Shown here piece after piece: positions 43,677-52,702 of a stretch of 64,000 nt of DNA (position 1 is its first letter; each line of letters opens with the position of its first letter). This DNA comes from Rivularia sp. MS3 (GTDB taxonomy: Bacteria; Cyanobacteriota; Cyanobacteriia; Cyanobacteriales; Nostocaceae). The stretch lies in assembly GCA_019192545.1 (NCBI GenBank), contig JAHCMI010000011.1:87343-151342 (forward strand), in the 5' to 3' direction. Both the position numbers and the translations under genes were made by a program. Below the pieces are notes generated by a model. It was not told where the DNA came from, did not search any database, and saw only the letters and a program-made list of their open reading frames with translations.

Positions 43677-44348
43677 ATGATTACTGTCCATCATTTGAAC
43701 AATTCCCGTTCTCAGCGTATACTTTGGCTGCTAGAGGAACTTGGTTTAGAGTACGAAATCAAACGCTACGAACGCGATTCAGAAACGATGCTCGCACCCG
43801 CATCATTGAGCAAAGTTCATCCACTGGGCAAGTCGCCAGTAATTACCGACGATACGCTGACTTTGGCTGAATCTGGTGCCATTATCGAGTATTTAGTCGA
43901 ACGTTACGGTAACGGAAGGCTAGTTCCTTCCTCCGGTAGCTCAGAGAGGTTACGCTATACTTACTGGCTGCATTATGCTGAAGGTTCGGCAATGCCACCG
44001 TTACTGTTGCAGCTTGTATTTAATCGAGTTGAGCAACAGCGAATGCTCTTTTTGATACGACCAATTGTTCGGGCGATCGCCAATGGTGTTAAGCGCTCGT
44101 TTATTGAACCTCAGATTGCGCTGCACCTGGATTACATGGAAGCGGAACTAGCTCAGAGAGATTGGTTCGTCGGTAATGAGTTTACCGCAGCCGATATTCA
44201 GATGAGTTTTCCACTGGAGGTTGCTGTAGCTCAGTCTAACTTGAATACAACCCGTCCTTGTCTAATGAAATTTTTAGAGCGTATCCATGCACGTCCAGCT
44301 TATCAACGAGCTTTAAAGCGCGGTGGTACTTATGATTTTGTTAGTTAA
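43677..44348 (+). CDS. Glutathione S-transferase family protein (223 aa)
   Basis: The N-domain reads TVHHLNNSRSQRILWLLEEL (Ser/Arg-Ser active-site region of the theta/Ure2p-like bacterial GSTs), HPLGKSPVITDDTLTLAESG (cis-Pro and glutathione-binding ES) and IIEYLVERYG. The C-domain has DYMEAELAQRDWFVGNEFTA and AADIQMSFPLEVA, matching the conserved N-capping box. It likely detoxifies electrophiles. It is not in an operon and is distinct from the beta-class GST at 38250. Confidence 0.88.
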   Translation: MITVHHLNNSRSQRILWLLEELGLEYEIKRYERDSETMLAPASLSKVHPLGKSPVITDDTLTLAESGAIIEYLVERYGNGRLVPSSGSSERLRYTYWLHYAEGSAMPPLLLQLVFNRVEQQRMLFLIRPIVRAIANGVKRSFIEPQIALHLDYMEAELAQRDWFVGNEFTAADIQMSFPLEVAVAQSNLNTTRPCLMKFLERIHARPAYQRALKRGGTYDFVS

Positions 44349-44691
44349 GCGATGCAAATAAGTTATTCGTAAAAATCGATTGAAAAATTTAAATCACTCA
44401 GAAACATTAATATTGTATTTAGAATGAACCAATCATAATTTTAGCTTTAACTGAAAAAAATTTAAAAAAATTATAGAAGCCTCAATTAATTATATCGCTT
44501 TCTTGTATTTTTATTAATGCATTAAAATCATAATTAAGCTCTGTCTTTCGGTATACAAAAGCTAGGAAATATTATATCTATTGAACGAAGAATTAGCTAA
44601 GTTTAATTTTCTATGCTTTAGTTAGATTAATTTTGTCTTAACTTAGTATCGGCTAAGAATTTTGCTATTAATTGGAGTGAAAATAATCAGT
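44349..44691. other. Gene-free AT-rich leader of the BON gene
   Basis: I see no ORF, repeat or stable hairpin. It should hold the BON gene promoter. Confidence 0.45.
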
Positions 44692-45201
44692 ATGGGTTTA
44701 TCTAATTTATTTATTACAATGTTTCTGGCGATCGCCATCATAGTTGGTTTGACTTTAATTAGCCGCAAGTCTTCATTTTCGACAACTATTGCACTTTTGA
44801 GTCTCGTAATATTTACTTATTCTTTCAATAGTTTACCAGCACAGGCAATACCTAGATTAGCAGCTTTAGGAGCCAGAGATAGCGCTATTCCCGAACAGCA
44901 GCAATCAATAGAAGAAGACCTAAAGCTAACGCCAGGAGGCGGTCATTATAGCGGTATTGAATATAGTGATAGTGCAAGAACTGCTGAGAGTCAACCTCCT
45001 GTAACTGATGAAGCTATCCAAGAAAGTATTGAACCTTATACGAGCGACAACCTTATTGTTAGCGTTACCAATGGTGCAGTTAAGCTTTCAGGAAAAGTTG
45101 AAGATAAAGAAGTTGCTCGTCATGTTGTAGAGCAAATTAAAGAAATTCCAGGAGTTCATGAAATCACTTTCGATATTGGTTTAGAAAATCAAGCTTTGTA
45201 A
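44692..45201 (+). CDS. BON-domain membrane or secreted protein
   Basis: About 169 aa. Two hydrophobic N-terminal segments (LFITMFLAIAIIVGLTLISR; TIALLSLVIFTYSFNSLPAQA) are followed by a polar stretch. A C-terminal BON domain has the pattern DNLIVSVTNGAVKLSGKVED and ARHVVEQIKEIPGVHEI. BON domains bind phospholipids at the envelope and are often osmotically induced. I chose ATG at 44692; in-frame TTG at 44662 and GTG at 44677 are alternatives, with GGAG lying just ahead of the GTG. It is followed by the CHAD protein. Confidence 0.8.
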   Translation: MGLSNLFITMFLAIAIIVGLTLISRKSSFSTTIALLSLVIFTYSFNSLPAQAIPRLAALGARDSAIPEQQQSIEEDLKLTPGGGHYSGIEYSDSARTAESQPPVTDEAIQESIEPYTSDNLIVSVTNGAVKLSGKVEDKEVARHVVEQIKEIPGVHEITFDIGLENQAL

Positions 45202-45308
45202 TTATGAGAGGGCATATACATAAATAATGTGCGTTTTCTTCAGTGATATTATCTGAAGAAAACTTTGCTTTTTCTTCAAAAAGTCAATTTTTAATTTTTT
45301 ACTTAATT

Positions 45309-46277
45309 ATGGCATATCGACTTGAGAATAAAGAATCTATAGGTGCAGAAATTAGACGAATTGCTTACGAACAAACCGATAAAGCAATTGATAAGTTAAC
45401 TGAAGAATTTAAAAACGATAATATTGATTCGTTGTCAAATGGGCTTGATGTAAACGAACGTACCGAAATTATTCACGATGTACGTAAAGCAATAAAAAAA
45501 ATACGAGCAGTTATACGATTAGTCAGAGACGAGCTAGGAGAAGAGGTTTATAAGCAAGAAAACCATTGCTTTCGAGATGCTGGTCGTAATTTATCTGAAG
45601 TGCGAGATGCTCAAGTATTATTGGAAACTTTTAATAAATTAGAAAAACATTTTGCAGAATTTATTAAACCGGAAGGATTCGTTGATTTACAACAGATTTT
45701 AGTAGAGCATTATCAAAGCACCTGCAAACGAGTCTTAGAACAAAATACAGTTTTAGAAGTGCTTGCAGATATTAAAAATGCCCGAGAGCGAATCTCTAAT
45801 TGGTCGTTAGAATTAAGCTACGGTCGATCAATATTGAGTAATGGTTTGCAGCGAGTCTATAAACGCGGTTATCAAGCCTGTCAAAGCATATTAAAAGAAG
45901 ACGAACCAACAGTAGAAAACTTTCATGATTGGCGCAAACGGGTTAAATATCTTTGGTATCACCTACGAATTGTGCGTCCCATTTGGTCGGATTTAATTAA
46001 AGAATGGACAAACCAAACTAAACAATTAGGTAAATATTTGGGAGACGACCATGATTTAGCAGTATTACATGAGTTTATTAATAATCAGCAGGAAATGTTG
46101 AAAAATCAAGCTGAACTAGAAGTATTGAATTCATTAATAAATCGCCGTAGAAAAAAGTTACAATCAGATGCTAAATCATTGGGACAAAGAATTTATGTCG
46201 AATCACCAGAACTTTTTGTTAATCGCATCGAAGCTTATTGGCAAATATGGCAAGTAGAGAGTCAGCAATTAACTTGA
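45309..46277 (+). CDS. CHAD-domain protein
   Basis: The 322-aa helical protein has the two-part CHAD pattern. The first half has IHDVRKAIKKIRAVIRLVRD and FRDAGRNLSEVRDAQVLLE; the second has NFHDWRKRVKYLWYHLRIVR and LGKYLGDDHDLAVLHEFI. These conserved His/Arg/Lys residues bind polyphosphate in characterised CHAD proteins, which localise to polyP granules. A CYTH phosphohydrolase domain is not attached. I chose ATG at 45309; an in-frame GTG at 45243 would add 22 mostly hydrophobic residues. Confidence 0.9.
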   Translation: MAYRLENKESIGAEIRRIAYEQTDKAIDKLTEEFKNDNIDSLSNGLDVNERTEIIHDVRKAIKKIRAVIRLVRDELGEEVYKQENHCFRDAGRNLSEVRDAQVLLETFNKLEKHFAEFIKPEGFVDLQQILVEHYQSTCKRVLEQNTVLEVLADIKNARERISNWSLELSYGRSILSNGLQRVYKRGYQACQSILKEDEPTVENFHDWRKRVKYLWYHLRIVRPIWSDLIKEWTNQTKQLGKYLGDDHDLAVLHEFINNQQEMLKNQAELEVLNSLINRRRKKLQSDAKSLGQRIYVESPELFVNRIEAYWQIWQVESQQLT

Positions 46278-46356
46278 ACGGAACGGATGCAAGTTAACTG
46301 TAAAAAACACCGCTTTTATATTTCAGTGTGTAAATCTCATATATAACAAATTTACC

Positions 46357-46794
46357 TTGACACAAATATCAACATTTACTCCTATAGGCTGGCAAGGACT
46401 TACTTTTCGTTTAGTTATCGCTTTGATTATCGGTATAATTATTGGCTTAGAACGAGAAACCCAAAACAAGCCAGCAGGACTTAGAACAAATATGTTGGTT
46501 TGTTTTGCTTCTGCTGTGTTTGTACTAATCCCGATTGAAATTGGAGCAGCACAACAAAACTTAGATACTTTAGGAAGAGCTATTTCCGGAGTTATTAGCG
46601 GTGTTGGCTTTATTGGTGGAGGGACTATTTTACGTCACTCAGAAGTTAAGGGTTTAACTTCTGCTGCGACAATCTGGGTGTCAGCTGCTCTCGGTATTGC
46701 AGTTGGCTGTGGTTTGTGGCTGTTAGGTTTGGCAGGAGGATTTGTTACTTGGATAATCTTGCGGGTGTTTGATAGATGGGAAGATTATCTTTGA
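46357..46794 (+). CDS. MgtC/SapB family membrane protein
   Basis: The 145-aa protein (TTG start) has four to five helices. Family signatures are LIIGIIIGLERETQNKPAGL, RTNMLVCFASAVFVLI, GVGFIGGGTILRHSEVKGLT and SAATIWVSAALGIAVGCGL. It lacks the C-terminal ACT-like domain of Salmonella MgtC, as most cyanobacterial members do. MgtC proteins act on Mg2+/K+ and ATP homeostasis in the inner membrane. It is convergent with the HtrA gene. Confidence 0.88.
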   Translation: MTQISTFTPIGWQGLTFRLVIALIIGIIIGLERETQNKPAGLRTNMLVCFASAVFVLIPIEIGAAQQNLDTLGRAISGVISGVGFIGGGTILRHSEVKGLTSAATIWVSAALGIAVGCGLWLLGLAGGFVTWIILRVFDRWEDYL

Positions 46795-46835
46795 TTTAAT
46801 CTAATTTGAGACATAATACATTTGTTTGTCAATAA

Positions 46836-48038
46836 TCAGGCTTGAGCGGGTAAAGATTGAGGTTTAACTTTTACTTCGATAATGGCATTCTGACGCTCTA
46901 CTTCTAATTCCAATTGACGATTAATTCCATTCTCATCAAGTAATTTTTGTAGCGTCTCGGCTCGGTTAACAGGCTGACCGTTAACGGCTTTGATAACATC
47001 ACCCACCTTTAGTCTAGCAGCGACTGCGGGAGAATTACGGGCAATACTCATAATTAAAATACCGCTATTGCTTTGAATGTTTAGCTTGCGGTTGGGGATT
47101 TGGTTGAATCTTTGTTTGATTTGTGGAGTTAAAGAAACCATATTGATACCGATATAGGGATGTTCTACTTTTCCATTGGCTATTAACTCCTGAGCTATTT
47201 TTTGTGCGGTGTTGATGGGAATCGCAAAACCCAGTCCTTGAGCTCCACCGATAGTCGCACTATTAACAGCAATAACTTCTCCCAACGCATTTAGTAAAGG
47301 ACCGCCGGAGTTACCTGGATTGATTGCTGTATCGGTTTGTAAAAAGCCTATTCTTTTATCAGAAATGCCGATATCGCCACTGAAACGATGTGTAGCACTG
47401 ATGACACCAACGGTAACAGTTTCTTGTAAGCCGAGAGGATTACCAATCGCAATTGCCCATTGTCCTTGTTCGACTAAATCCGAGTTGCCAATAGTTACAG
47501 CAGGTAAATTTTCTTCTGATTGTACTTTGATTACAGCAATGTCAGTAACGGGGTCTTTACCCAACACTTCGCCATCGAGAAGACGACCATCTTGAAAAGT
47601 AACGGTTACTTTATCGGCTTGATTAACTACATGAGCATTAGTTAAAATCAAACCCTTACTATCGATAACAAAGCCAGAACCAACACCGCGCAGCATCGGC
47701 ACCTGCGAATTTCTTGAAGGTCTTCTAAACAAAGAAGGTAAAAATACACCATCCAAATCACGAGAAACATTTATTTGAACAACAGCAGGCTCGACTTTTT
47801 TAACCACTGACGTTACGAAATTATTCAGTTCTATTCGTGATGGAATCGGATTATTCTCTTCTATTATTTCTGGAGTTATTTCTTTAATTGATTCGAGTTG
47901 CTGTGACCGAAGTTGCTCGGCTATAGCAGTTTGCGAAATAAAGCCAAATAAGCTAGAAATCATACTTAGTATTAATAAAACTAATACTAGCTTATTAATT
48001 ATATTTTTCAGTAATACTTTTACTTTATTAAAACTCAT
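46836..48038 (-). CDS. HtrA/Deg-family periplasmic serine protease
   Basis: The 400-aa protein has an N-terminal membrane or signal segment (LVLVLLILSMISSLFGFI). The trypsin-like domain shows the catalytic triad: His in ILTNAHVVNQ, Asp in DPVTDIAVIKV, and Ser in INPGNSGGPLLN. One PDZ domain follows (SIARNSPAVAARLKVGDVIK...). This is the HhoA/HhoB/HtrA layout of cyanobacteria. It degrades or refolds damaged envelope proteins during heat and light stress. Upstream on the minus strand are AT-rich bases and a divergent 58-aa gene. Confidence 0.92.
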   Translation of the reverse strand: MSFNKVKVLLKNIINKLVLVLLILSMISSLFGFISQTAIAEQLRSQQLESIKEITPEIIEENNPIPSRIELNNFVTSVVKKVEPAVVQINVSRDLDGVFLPSLFRRPSRNSQVPMLRGVGSGFVIDSKGLILTNAHVVNQADKVTVTFQDGRLLDGEVLGKDPVTDIAVIKVQSEENLPAVTIGNSDLVEQGQWAIAIGNPLGLQETVTVGVISATHRFSGDIGISDKRIGFLQTDTAINPGNSGGPLLNALGEVIAVNSATIGGAQGLGFAIPINTAQKIAQELIANGKVEHPYIGINMVSLTPQIKQRFNQIPNRKLNIQSNSGILIMSIARNSPAVAARLKVGDVIKAVNGQPVNRAETLQKLLDENGINRQLELEVERQNAIIEVKVKPQSLPAQA

Positions 48039-48215
48039 ATTTTTGAAGATTATTATTTATTTAATTATTCATATAGTAAACCTTTATTACTCCTTTATGC
48101 TTATTTTTATCCAACTAAAGTAATAAATCATTTGTTAAATAAACAAGAATAATCAGTGTGATAAAATAAGCTTATAAAAGTATCTATTGATGAGCGCAGA
48201 ATTAAAAATCAACAG

Positions 48216-48392
48216 ATGAACAATCCAAATCCAAAAGGAAATAAACGGCTCACTATTGGTGCTGGTGTTGCTATCGGAGTAGGTGTAGGCGCAGCCTTGG
48301 GCGTTGCGTTTGGAAACATATCTTTAGGTGTAGGAATTGGAATCGCAATAGGTGTTTCTTTCGCTCTAATCTTCAGGAATCGTACAAGCTAG
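48216..48392 (+). CDS. 58-aa glycine-zipper membrane peptide
   Basis: This is a short gene that simple length cut-offs miss. It reads MNNPNPKGNKRLTIGAGVAI, then repeated Gly-x-Gly hydrophobic residues (GVGVGAALGVAFGN, LGVGIGIAIGVSFALIF) and RNRTS. It is likely one or two glycine-zipper helices in a membrane. It is divergent from htrA, with about 180 bases between. No strong Shine-Dalgarno is seen, but the codon pattern and start/stop are clean. The function is unknown. Confidence 0.6.
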   Translation: MNNPNPKGNKRLTIGAGVAIGVGVGAALGVAFGNISLGVGIGIAIGVSFALIFRNRTS

Positions 48393-48625
48393 TGTGAGAC
48401 AATTTCTGTTGCGTTTCTTATCTAGCTCCGCAATAAAATTTTCTTTAGTCTCTAAAAAAGGGGTTTGAATTTTTGGTACGAGTTCTTGGCTATTTGGTAT
48501 AAGCGAACGTGTTTTACTTTCCTTACTAATAATTTACTAATAATTATTTATGACACACGTAATTTATTTCTTTTTTTTCAATAACTGGCTCTCTATAACC
48601 TTGAATAGTCTGTGATTGCTTCCCC

Positions 48626-49093
48626 TTATTTATCAGTTGCTGTGAAAGATTGCACTATGATATTGTCACCGACTTTCATGGGTTTATCTGCGCCAGGAAA
48701 CTCATAGGTTCCTACCTGTACTTCATTTTGGTGCAACATTGCCCAAAGTTTATCACCGGATACTACTTTCTGGTTTCTGGTTTAACTTAACCGTAACATT
48801 ATTGTTTTGTCCAGCTTGTACTGGTACATAACCGATGTTTTCAAGTACTTTCACCGAACCGTCGCTGGTGCTTTGATGAATAACAATCCAACCTTTTCGG
48901 GGCGCTGAGCTACAGTCACACCCCCGTTTTGCACTGCTTGGTCTGAAACAGAGACACTAGGAGTTATATTTATGTCGTTTTTTGTAGTTGCCGGATTTGC
49001 TAGTGTTTCGGAAACAGATTCCGTTATGTTGTTAGAGCTAATCAAAAAGGTTGAAAAGCTTGAAAACACAAGTACATTGATTAGTCTTTTCAT
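48626..49093 (-). pseudogene. Secreted DUF7282-like protein broken by two frameshifts
   Basis: The first frame (49093 to 48851) has a signal-like start (MKRLINVLVFSSFSTFLISS) and reads to VTVAQRPEK. The next frame continues GWIVIHQSTSDGSVKVLENI and VPVQAGQNNNVTVKL. The third reads KVVSGDKLWAMLHQNEVQV and GDNIIVQSFTATDK to the stop at 48626-48628. Together they make one domain like DUF7282 (beta-rich, secreted). The first shift lies in the CCCC/AAAA runs near 48893-48906. The second is a tandem 7-bp CCAGAAA duplication near 48771-48785. Probably inactive. Confidence 0.65.
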
Positions 49094-49156
49094 TGTATTT
49101 TTCTCAAAAAAAACGTTGAAAATGAAGCAATGAGTATCCCTAAATTTAATATGGGA

Positions 49157-49327
49157 TTATTTTGGTTGGGGAATGGGTTGGGGATCGGGTGTGGGTAATG
49201 GCTGTGGGTCTGGTGTTGGTAATGGCTGGGGGTCGGGTGATGGTACTGGTTGCGGAATTGGAGCAGGTACTGGTTGAGGAATTGGAGTAGGTTCGGGATT
49301 AGGACGAGTCGTTGGAGTTTTAATCAT
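49157..49327 (-). CDS. 56-aa proline-rich repeat peptide
   Basis: The ORF reads MIKTPTTRPNPEPTPIPQPV and then PxP-type repeats (PAPIPQPVPSPDPQPLPTPD and so on) to PQPK. About half of the residues are proline. AGGT lies close before the ATG. It could be a tiny structural or envelope peptide, or the remnant of a proline-rich linker from a longer protein. The very regular third-position variation (CCA/CCT/CCC) argues for selection on the protein rather than a pure DNA repeat. Confidence 0.45.
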   Translation of the reverse strand: MIKTPTTRPNPEPTPIPQPVPAPIPQPVPSPDPQPLPTPDPQPLPTPDPQPIPQPK

Positions 49328-49405
49328 AAGACCTAAATTTATTTGCTTGAAAACTTTGGTTTTTAAACCTTTATTAAATTTTTTCAGTATGCTCGAATGC
49401 TGTGA

Positions 49406-49921
49406 TTAAGCGCTAACCGGCTCTGTGTAACCTTGAATATTCTCTGGCTCATACTGACGTAGCACCCGTGTAGCTTCTCGTATTTGAACATCACTTCCCT
49501 TAAACACAATTAAATACTTACCAGCATTTAAACGGTTGCGGTAAACAAGCGCATCACCACTACCCACAGTCCAACCAACAGCACCTCCAACTAAAACTGC
49601 ACCCAAGCCTCCAGAAGCAGCTCCTAAAATACCTCCAATGATATGATTTCCGATACTACCAGCCCAAGGTAGAATTTCAATTCCCGAAAGTAAATTAAAA
49701 GCATAGCCAGCTACAAACCCAAAAGGAATAACCCAGTAAATAAGTTTTTTTGATTGCTTCCCAGCCTGTTTATTTGGTTGAATGAATCCGAATTCATCTG
49801 CACTTTTATAACCTTGTCCGAGAATACTTATTTGCTCTTTAGAAAAGTTTTCTTTCTCAAGGGCAGTATAGGCAGCTTCTACTTGAAAACGGTTGGATAA
49901 TACTGCAACTAAATAATTCAT
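49406..49921 (-). CDS. General-stress (17M/YflT-like) protein with glycine zipper
   Basis: The 171-aa protein has an N-terminal alpha/beta domain (NYLVAVLSNRFQVEAAYTAL, KENFSKEQISILGQGYKSAD), a hydrophobic centre (IYWVIPFGFVAGYAFNLLSG) and a glycine zipper (IIGGILGAASGGLGAVLVGG). The C-terminal alpha/beta end is YLIVFKGSDVQIREATRVLR. This layout is a widespread cyanobacterial stress family, and the truncated gene at 28127 belongs to the same type. It is probably membrane-associated. Function unknown. Confidence 0.8.
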   Translation of the reverse strand: MNYLVAVLSNRFQVEAAYTALEKENFSKEQISILGQGYKSADEFGFIQPNKQAGKQSKKLIYWVIPFGFVAGYAFNLLSGIEILPWAGSIGNHIIGGILGAASGGLGAVLVGGAVGWTVGSGDALVYRNRLNAGKYLIVFKGSDVQIREATRVLRQYEPENIQGYTEPVSA

Positions 49922-49967
49922 AAATCAAATTCACACTCTATACACTACAAAACTTCATAAACAAACT

Positions 49968-50060
49968 TCAAATACTGATATAAGGTTGCAGCAACAGCAC
50001 TATTACACCCACAATTACAAACGATAAAGTTACCCAAAATAAAATTAGATTAAGTTTCAT
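49968..50060 (-). CDS. 30-aa single-helix membrane peptide
   Basis: MKLNLILFWVTLSFVIVGVI is followed by VLLLQPYISI. It is essentially one transmembrane helix with a short lysine start. It is of the size of small photosynthetic or respiratory subunits, but I recognise no specific one. It sits 47 bases upstream of the stress-protein gene on the same strand and could be its leader ORF. The Shine-Dalgarno is weak (AAGAGA). Confidence 0.35.
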   Translation of the reverse strand: MKLNLILFWVTLSFVIVGVIVLLLQPYISI

Positions 50061-50145
50061 GATATTTTTCTCTTATTCTCTATTTGTTTTACAAAAATAG
50101 TTAACCTATGCCTTACTTCAATAGGCTGTATAACTATAAAAAAAA

Positions 50146-50724
50146 CTAATTTAAAAGTGGATTAATTACAGCTTGCCAATCTTCCACAGTTGATTTAGAA
50201 GTTAATTCTTCCGCAGGAAAACCATTGATAAAAAATGTGGGAGTTGACCACACACCACGTAAAATTGTTAAACGAGCTGGTATTCTGGCTTTGTTATATA
50301 TTTCTTCGCTCTCTAATTTCTGCAAAAAATCCGCTTTATCCTGCCAGTTAGCAGCATTAGAAGCATATTCAGCTAAAAGATTGTGCAAATCAGTTAGGGT
50401 TTTATCTATAAAAGCACCGTTACTATATTCGTGCTGATGATTAAACAAGTAGCTAGCAAAATTTATAAATTTATTGGTGTCGTCTCCTGCTACTACTAAT
50501 GCTGCTTTCGTTACATCCCAACTTTGACGGTGGTTGCTCAAACTCATCGGCTCAATATTTAATCTTAGCTTTTCTTCGCCATAAGTATTGGCTACTTTTA
50601 ACACCTTTACCCATGCATCTTTAGAAAAAGGACATTCTAAATCCATAAACATTTCTACTTGAATTGGAGCATCAGCATTACCCCAGTTGTAGCCAGGAGG
50701 AGTTTTCGGAATTGGAATTGGCAT
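50146..50724 (-). CDS. DsbA-like thioredoxin-fold protein, single active-site Cys
   Basis: The 192-aa protein starts PIPKTPPGYNWGNADAPIQV. The active-site loop reads MDLECPFSKDAWVK, so only one Cys of the CxxC remains (CPFS). GVWSTPTFFINGFPAEEL holds the cis-Pro loop. This is the thioredoxin_4/DsbA-like type found without a signal peptide, probably cytosolic. With one Cys it may work as a monothiol reductase or peroxidase rather than a disulfide oxidase. No DsbB-like partner is nearby. Confidence 0.8.
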   Translation of the reverse strand: MPIPIPKTPPGYNWGNADAPIQVEMFMDLECPFSKDAWVKVLKVANTYGEEKLRLNIEPMSLSNHRQSWDVTKAALVVAGDDTNKFINFASYLFNHQHEYSNGAFIDKTLTDLHNLLAEYASNAANWQDKADFLQKLESEEIYNKARIPARLTILRGVWSTPTFFINGFPAEELTSKSTVEDWQAVINPLLN

Positions 50725-51283
50725 TTTTTTACTTATCCTATCTTCAATTATTATTTAAAGCCAATATTTAATCAAAAAAGCATTACCATTACTTATGAAG
50801 CGAGTGATTAACTACTTATTCTCAAGTTAAACTTTTTTATTAATTTATTTATCCGCCAGTTGAGAGAATATAAAAATATTAATCTATATTAAAGGTCTAA
50901 CTACAGCAAGTTGCAAGAATGCAAGCATTTAGTCATGTAAGCTTGAAAGCTATTTATAGTACCTTTATTTATAAATACTCACTCTTCAAGCGAATATATA
51001 ACCTAAGACATAGTTGCTTCAATAGTTTTTCTCCACTGAGAATCTATTAATCGATAGATGTAATTGTTTTCCAAAATAGATAGGTTATGGGTAATTGGGA
51101 AAAGTGCGATCGCAATAAAAAGTTTGACAGCTTTTAAAGTTGAAGGTTGCCGACCAACGGCGGTTATATTCAGATTAAATTAAAGATTATAGTGAAACTG
51201 CCCTAGCCACAGCAGATAAGTTGGGCAATCTCCTCAAGTCTAATAATTAATTTGATAAAGAGCTAGATAAAAAAGGAGAAGCA
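50725..51283. other. Gene-free AT-rich region
   Basis: No credible gene is seen. It contains one HIP1 site (51107-51114). It is the leader side of the 45-aa gene and the divergent side of the DsbA-like gene. Confidence 0.45.
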
Positions 51284-51421
51284 ATGAATATTTTTCAACA
51301 ACTACAACAAAAATTTCAACGTTTCTGGGAAGGAATAGTCAGAAATTTTAGTCCCAGTGATGATAATTATCCTGAATCAGGGGTTCAACCTTATGAAGGA
51401 GAAGCTTCTGAAGAACGATAG
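51284..51421 (+). CDS. 45-aa hydrophilic peptide gene
   Basis: MNIFQQLQQKFQRFWEGIVR is an amphipathic helix, followed by an acidic tail (NFSPSDDNYPESG, ending EASEER). AAAGGAG lies 5-6 bases before the ATG, a strong ribosome-binding site. It is 63 bases upstream of the site-2 protease gene and may be its co-transcribed small partner. The family is not recognised. Confidence 0.55.
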   Translation: MNIFQQLQQKFQRFWEGIVRNFSPSDDNYPESGVQPYEGEASEER

Positions 51422-51484
51422 TAAATCAATTGCAACAAGTTACTTAATTTAAGAACGAAAGTTACAAAAGGAATAAATTTATTT

Positions 51485-52678
51485 ATGCAAGGTTTTCGAT
51501 TAGGTTCCCTTTTTGGGTTCGAGATTCGTGTTGATTTATCTTGGCTGTTAATCTTCTTTTTGATTTTATGGACGCTGACGGTAAATCTATTTCCGCTTAA
51601 TTATCCCGGTCTTTCTGGAAGTACCTATATCGTCATGGGTATAACTGGGACTATATTATTCTTCGTTTCCCTAGTGTTACATGAGTTGTCCCACTCATTA
51701 GTAGCTAGGACAAAGGGAATTCCTGTTGAAGGGATTACGTTATTTGCTTTTGGTGGTGTATCCCGGACTCGAATGGATGCAGAAACCCCAGGAGATGAAT
51801 TTCAAATTGCAGGAGTTGGACCGTTAACAAGTTTGGCACTTGCTGGTTTATTTGGATTAATTTCTTATATCGGTCAAGGTGCGGGCTGGAGCATTGTTAT
51901 AACTGGTATTGCAGCTTATCTAGCTTGGATTAATATTATCTTGGCTGTATTTAATCTGCTTCCTGGATTTCCCCTTGATGGAGGACGCTTGTTTCGCGCT
52001 ACCCTTTGGAAATTTACTAACAATATCAAAAAAGCCACTCGCATAGCCTCTATTGGCGGTCGATTACTAGGATATGGACTAATAACTTGGGGATTCTTAC
52101 AACTGTTTAGTCCTACCCCCGATTTTATCGGTGGGTTGTGGTTAATTGTGATTGGATGGTTTTTAAACAATGCCGCGGAATCTAGCTATCAAGACTTAAT
52201 AATTCGCTCAATGTTAGAAGGATTGCGAGTACGTGAAGTAGCAACATTTAATCCAGAAACCGTACCCGCGAGTTTAACGCTGCAAGAATTGATGGATGGA
52301 TACTTTTTCAACCGTAGTTATCAGTCATTTCCAGTTATGGAGAACGACCATCCTATTGGCTTGGTTACTCTCAATCAGGTAAAGCAAATTCCGCGAGACG
52401 AATGGAATCGACGCACCGTTAGAGATATTATGCTTCCTACCGGGATGGGAATTACCGTCAGACTTAGTGACAAGATGACAGAAGTCGTAGAAAAAATGAA
52501 GAATGCGAGAACGCAACGCTTGCTCGTTACAGAAAATGATAACTTGAAAGGAATCATTTCAGCTACCGACCTTGCTAACACTTTGCAGCGACAGCGCGAG
52601 TTTGGAGAAGATATTCCTCGACAAAGGGCTTTTACCGAACAGGTAAGCAAGGATTTTCGACAAGAAACCAAAGTTTGA
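51485..52678 (+). CDS. Site-2 protease (M50) family membrane metalloprotease with CBS domains
   Basis: The 397-aa protein has about six membrane helices. The zinc motif HELSH is in SLVLHELSHSLVARTKG (about 65-69). The second motif is NLLPGFPLDGGRLFRA (Asp ligand, about 158-172). A C-terminal CBS pair follows (REVATFNPETVPASLTLQEL... IGLVTLNQVKQIP; TVRDIMLPTGMG... LKGIISATDLANTL). Class III site-2 proteases with CBS domains cut membrane-bound regulators and may be gated by nucleotides. The substrate is unknown. A perfect hairpin follows at 52703. Confidence 0.9.
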   Translation: MQGFRLGSLFGFEIRVDLSWLLIFFLILWTLTVNLFPLNYPGLSGSTYIVMGITGTILFFVSLVLHELSHSLVARTKGIPVEGITLFAFGGVSRTRMDAETPGDEFQIAGVGPLTSLALAGLFGLISYIGQGAGWSIVITGIAAYLAWINIILAVFNLLPGFPLDGGRLFRATLWKFTNNIKKATRIASIGGRLLGYGLITWGFLQLFSPTPDFIGGLWLIVIGWFLNNAAESSYQDLIIRSMLEGLRVREVATFNPETVPASLTLQELMDGYFFNRSYQSFPVMENDHPIGLVTLNQVKQIPRDEWNRRTVRDIMLPTGMGITVRLSDKMTEVVEKMKNARTQRLLVTENDNLKGIISATDLANTLQRQREFGEDIPRQRAFTEQVSKDFRQETKV

Positions 52679-52702
52679 TTTTAATACATAATGTCAATCT
52701 AT

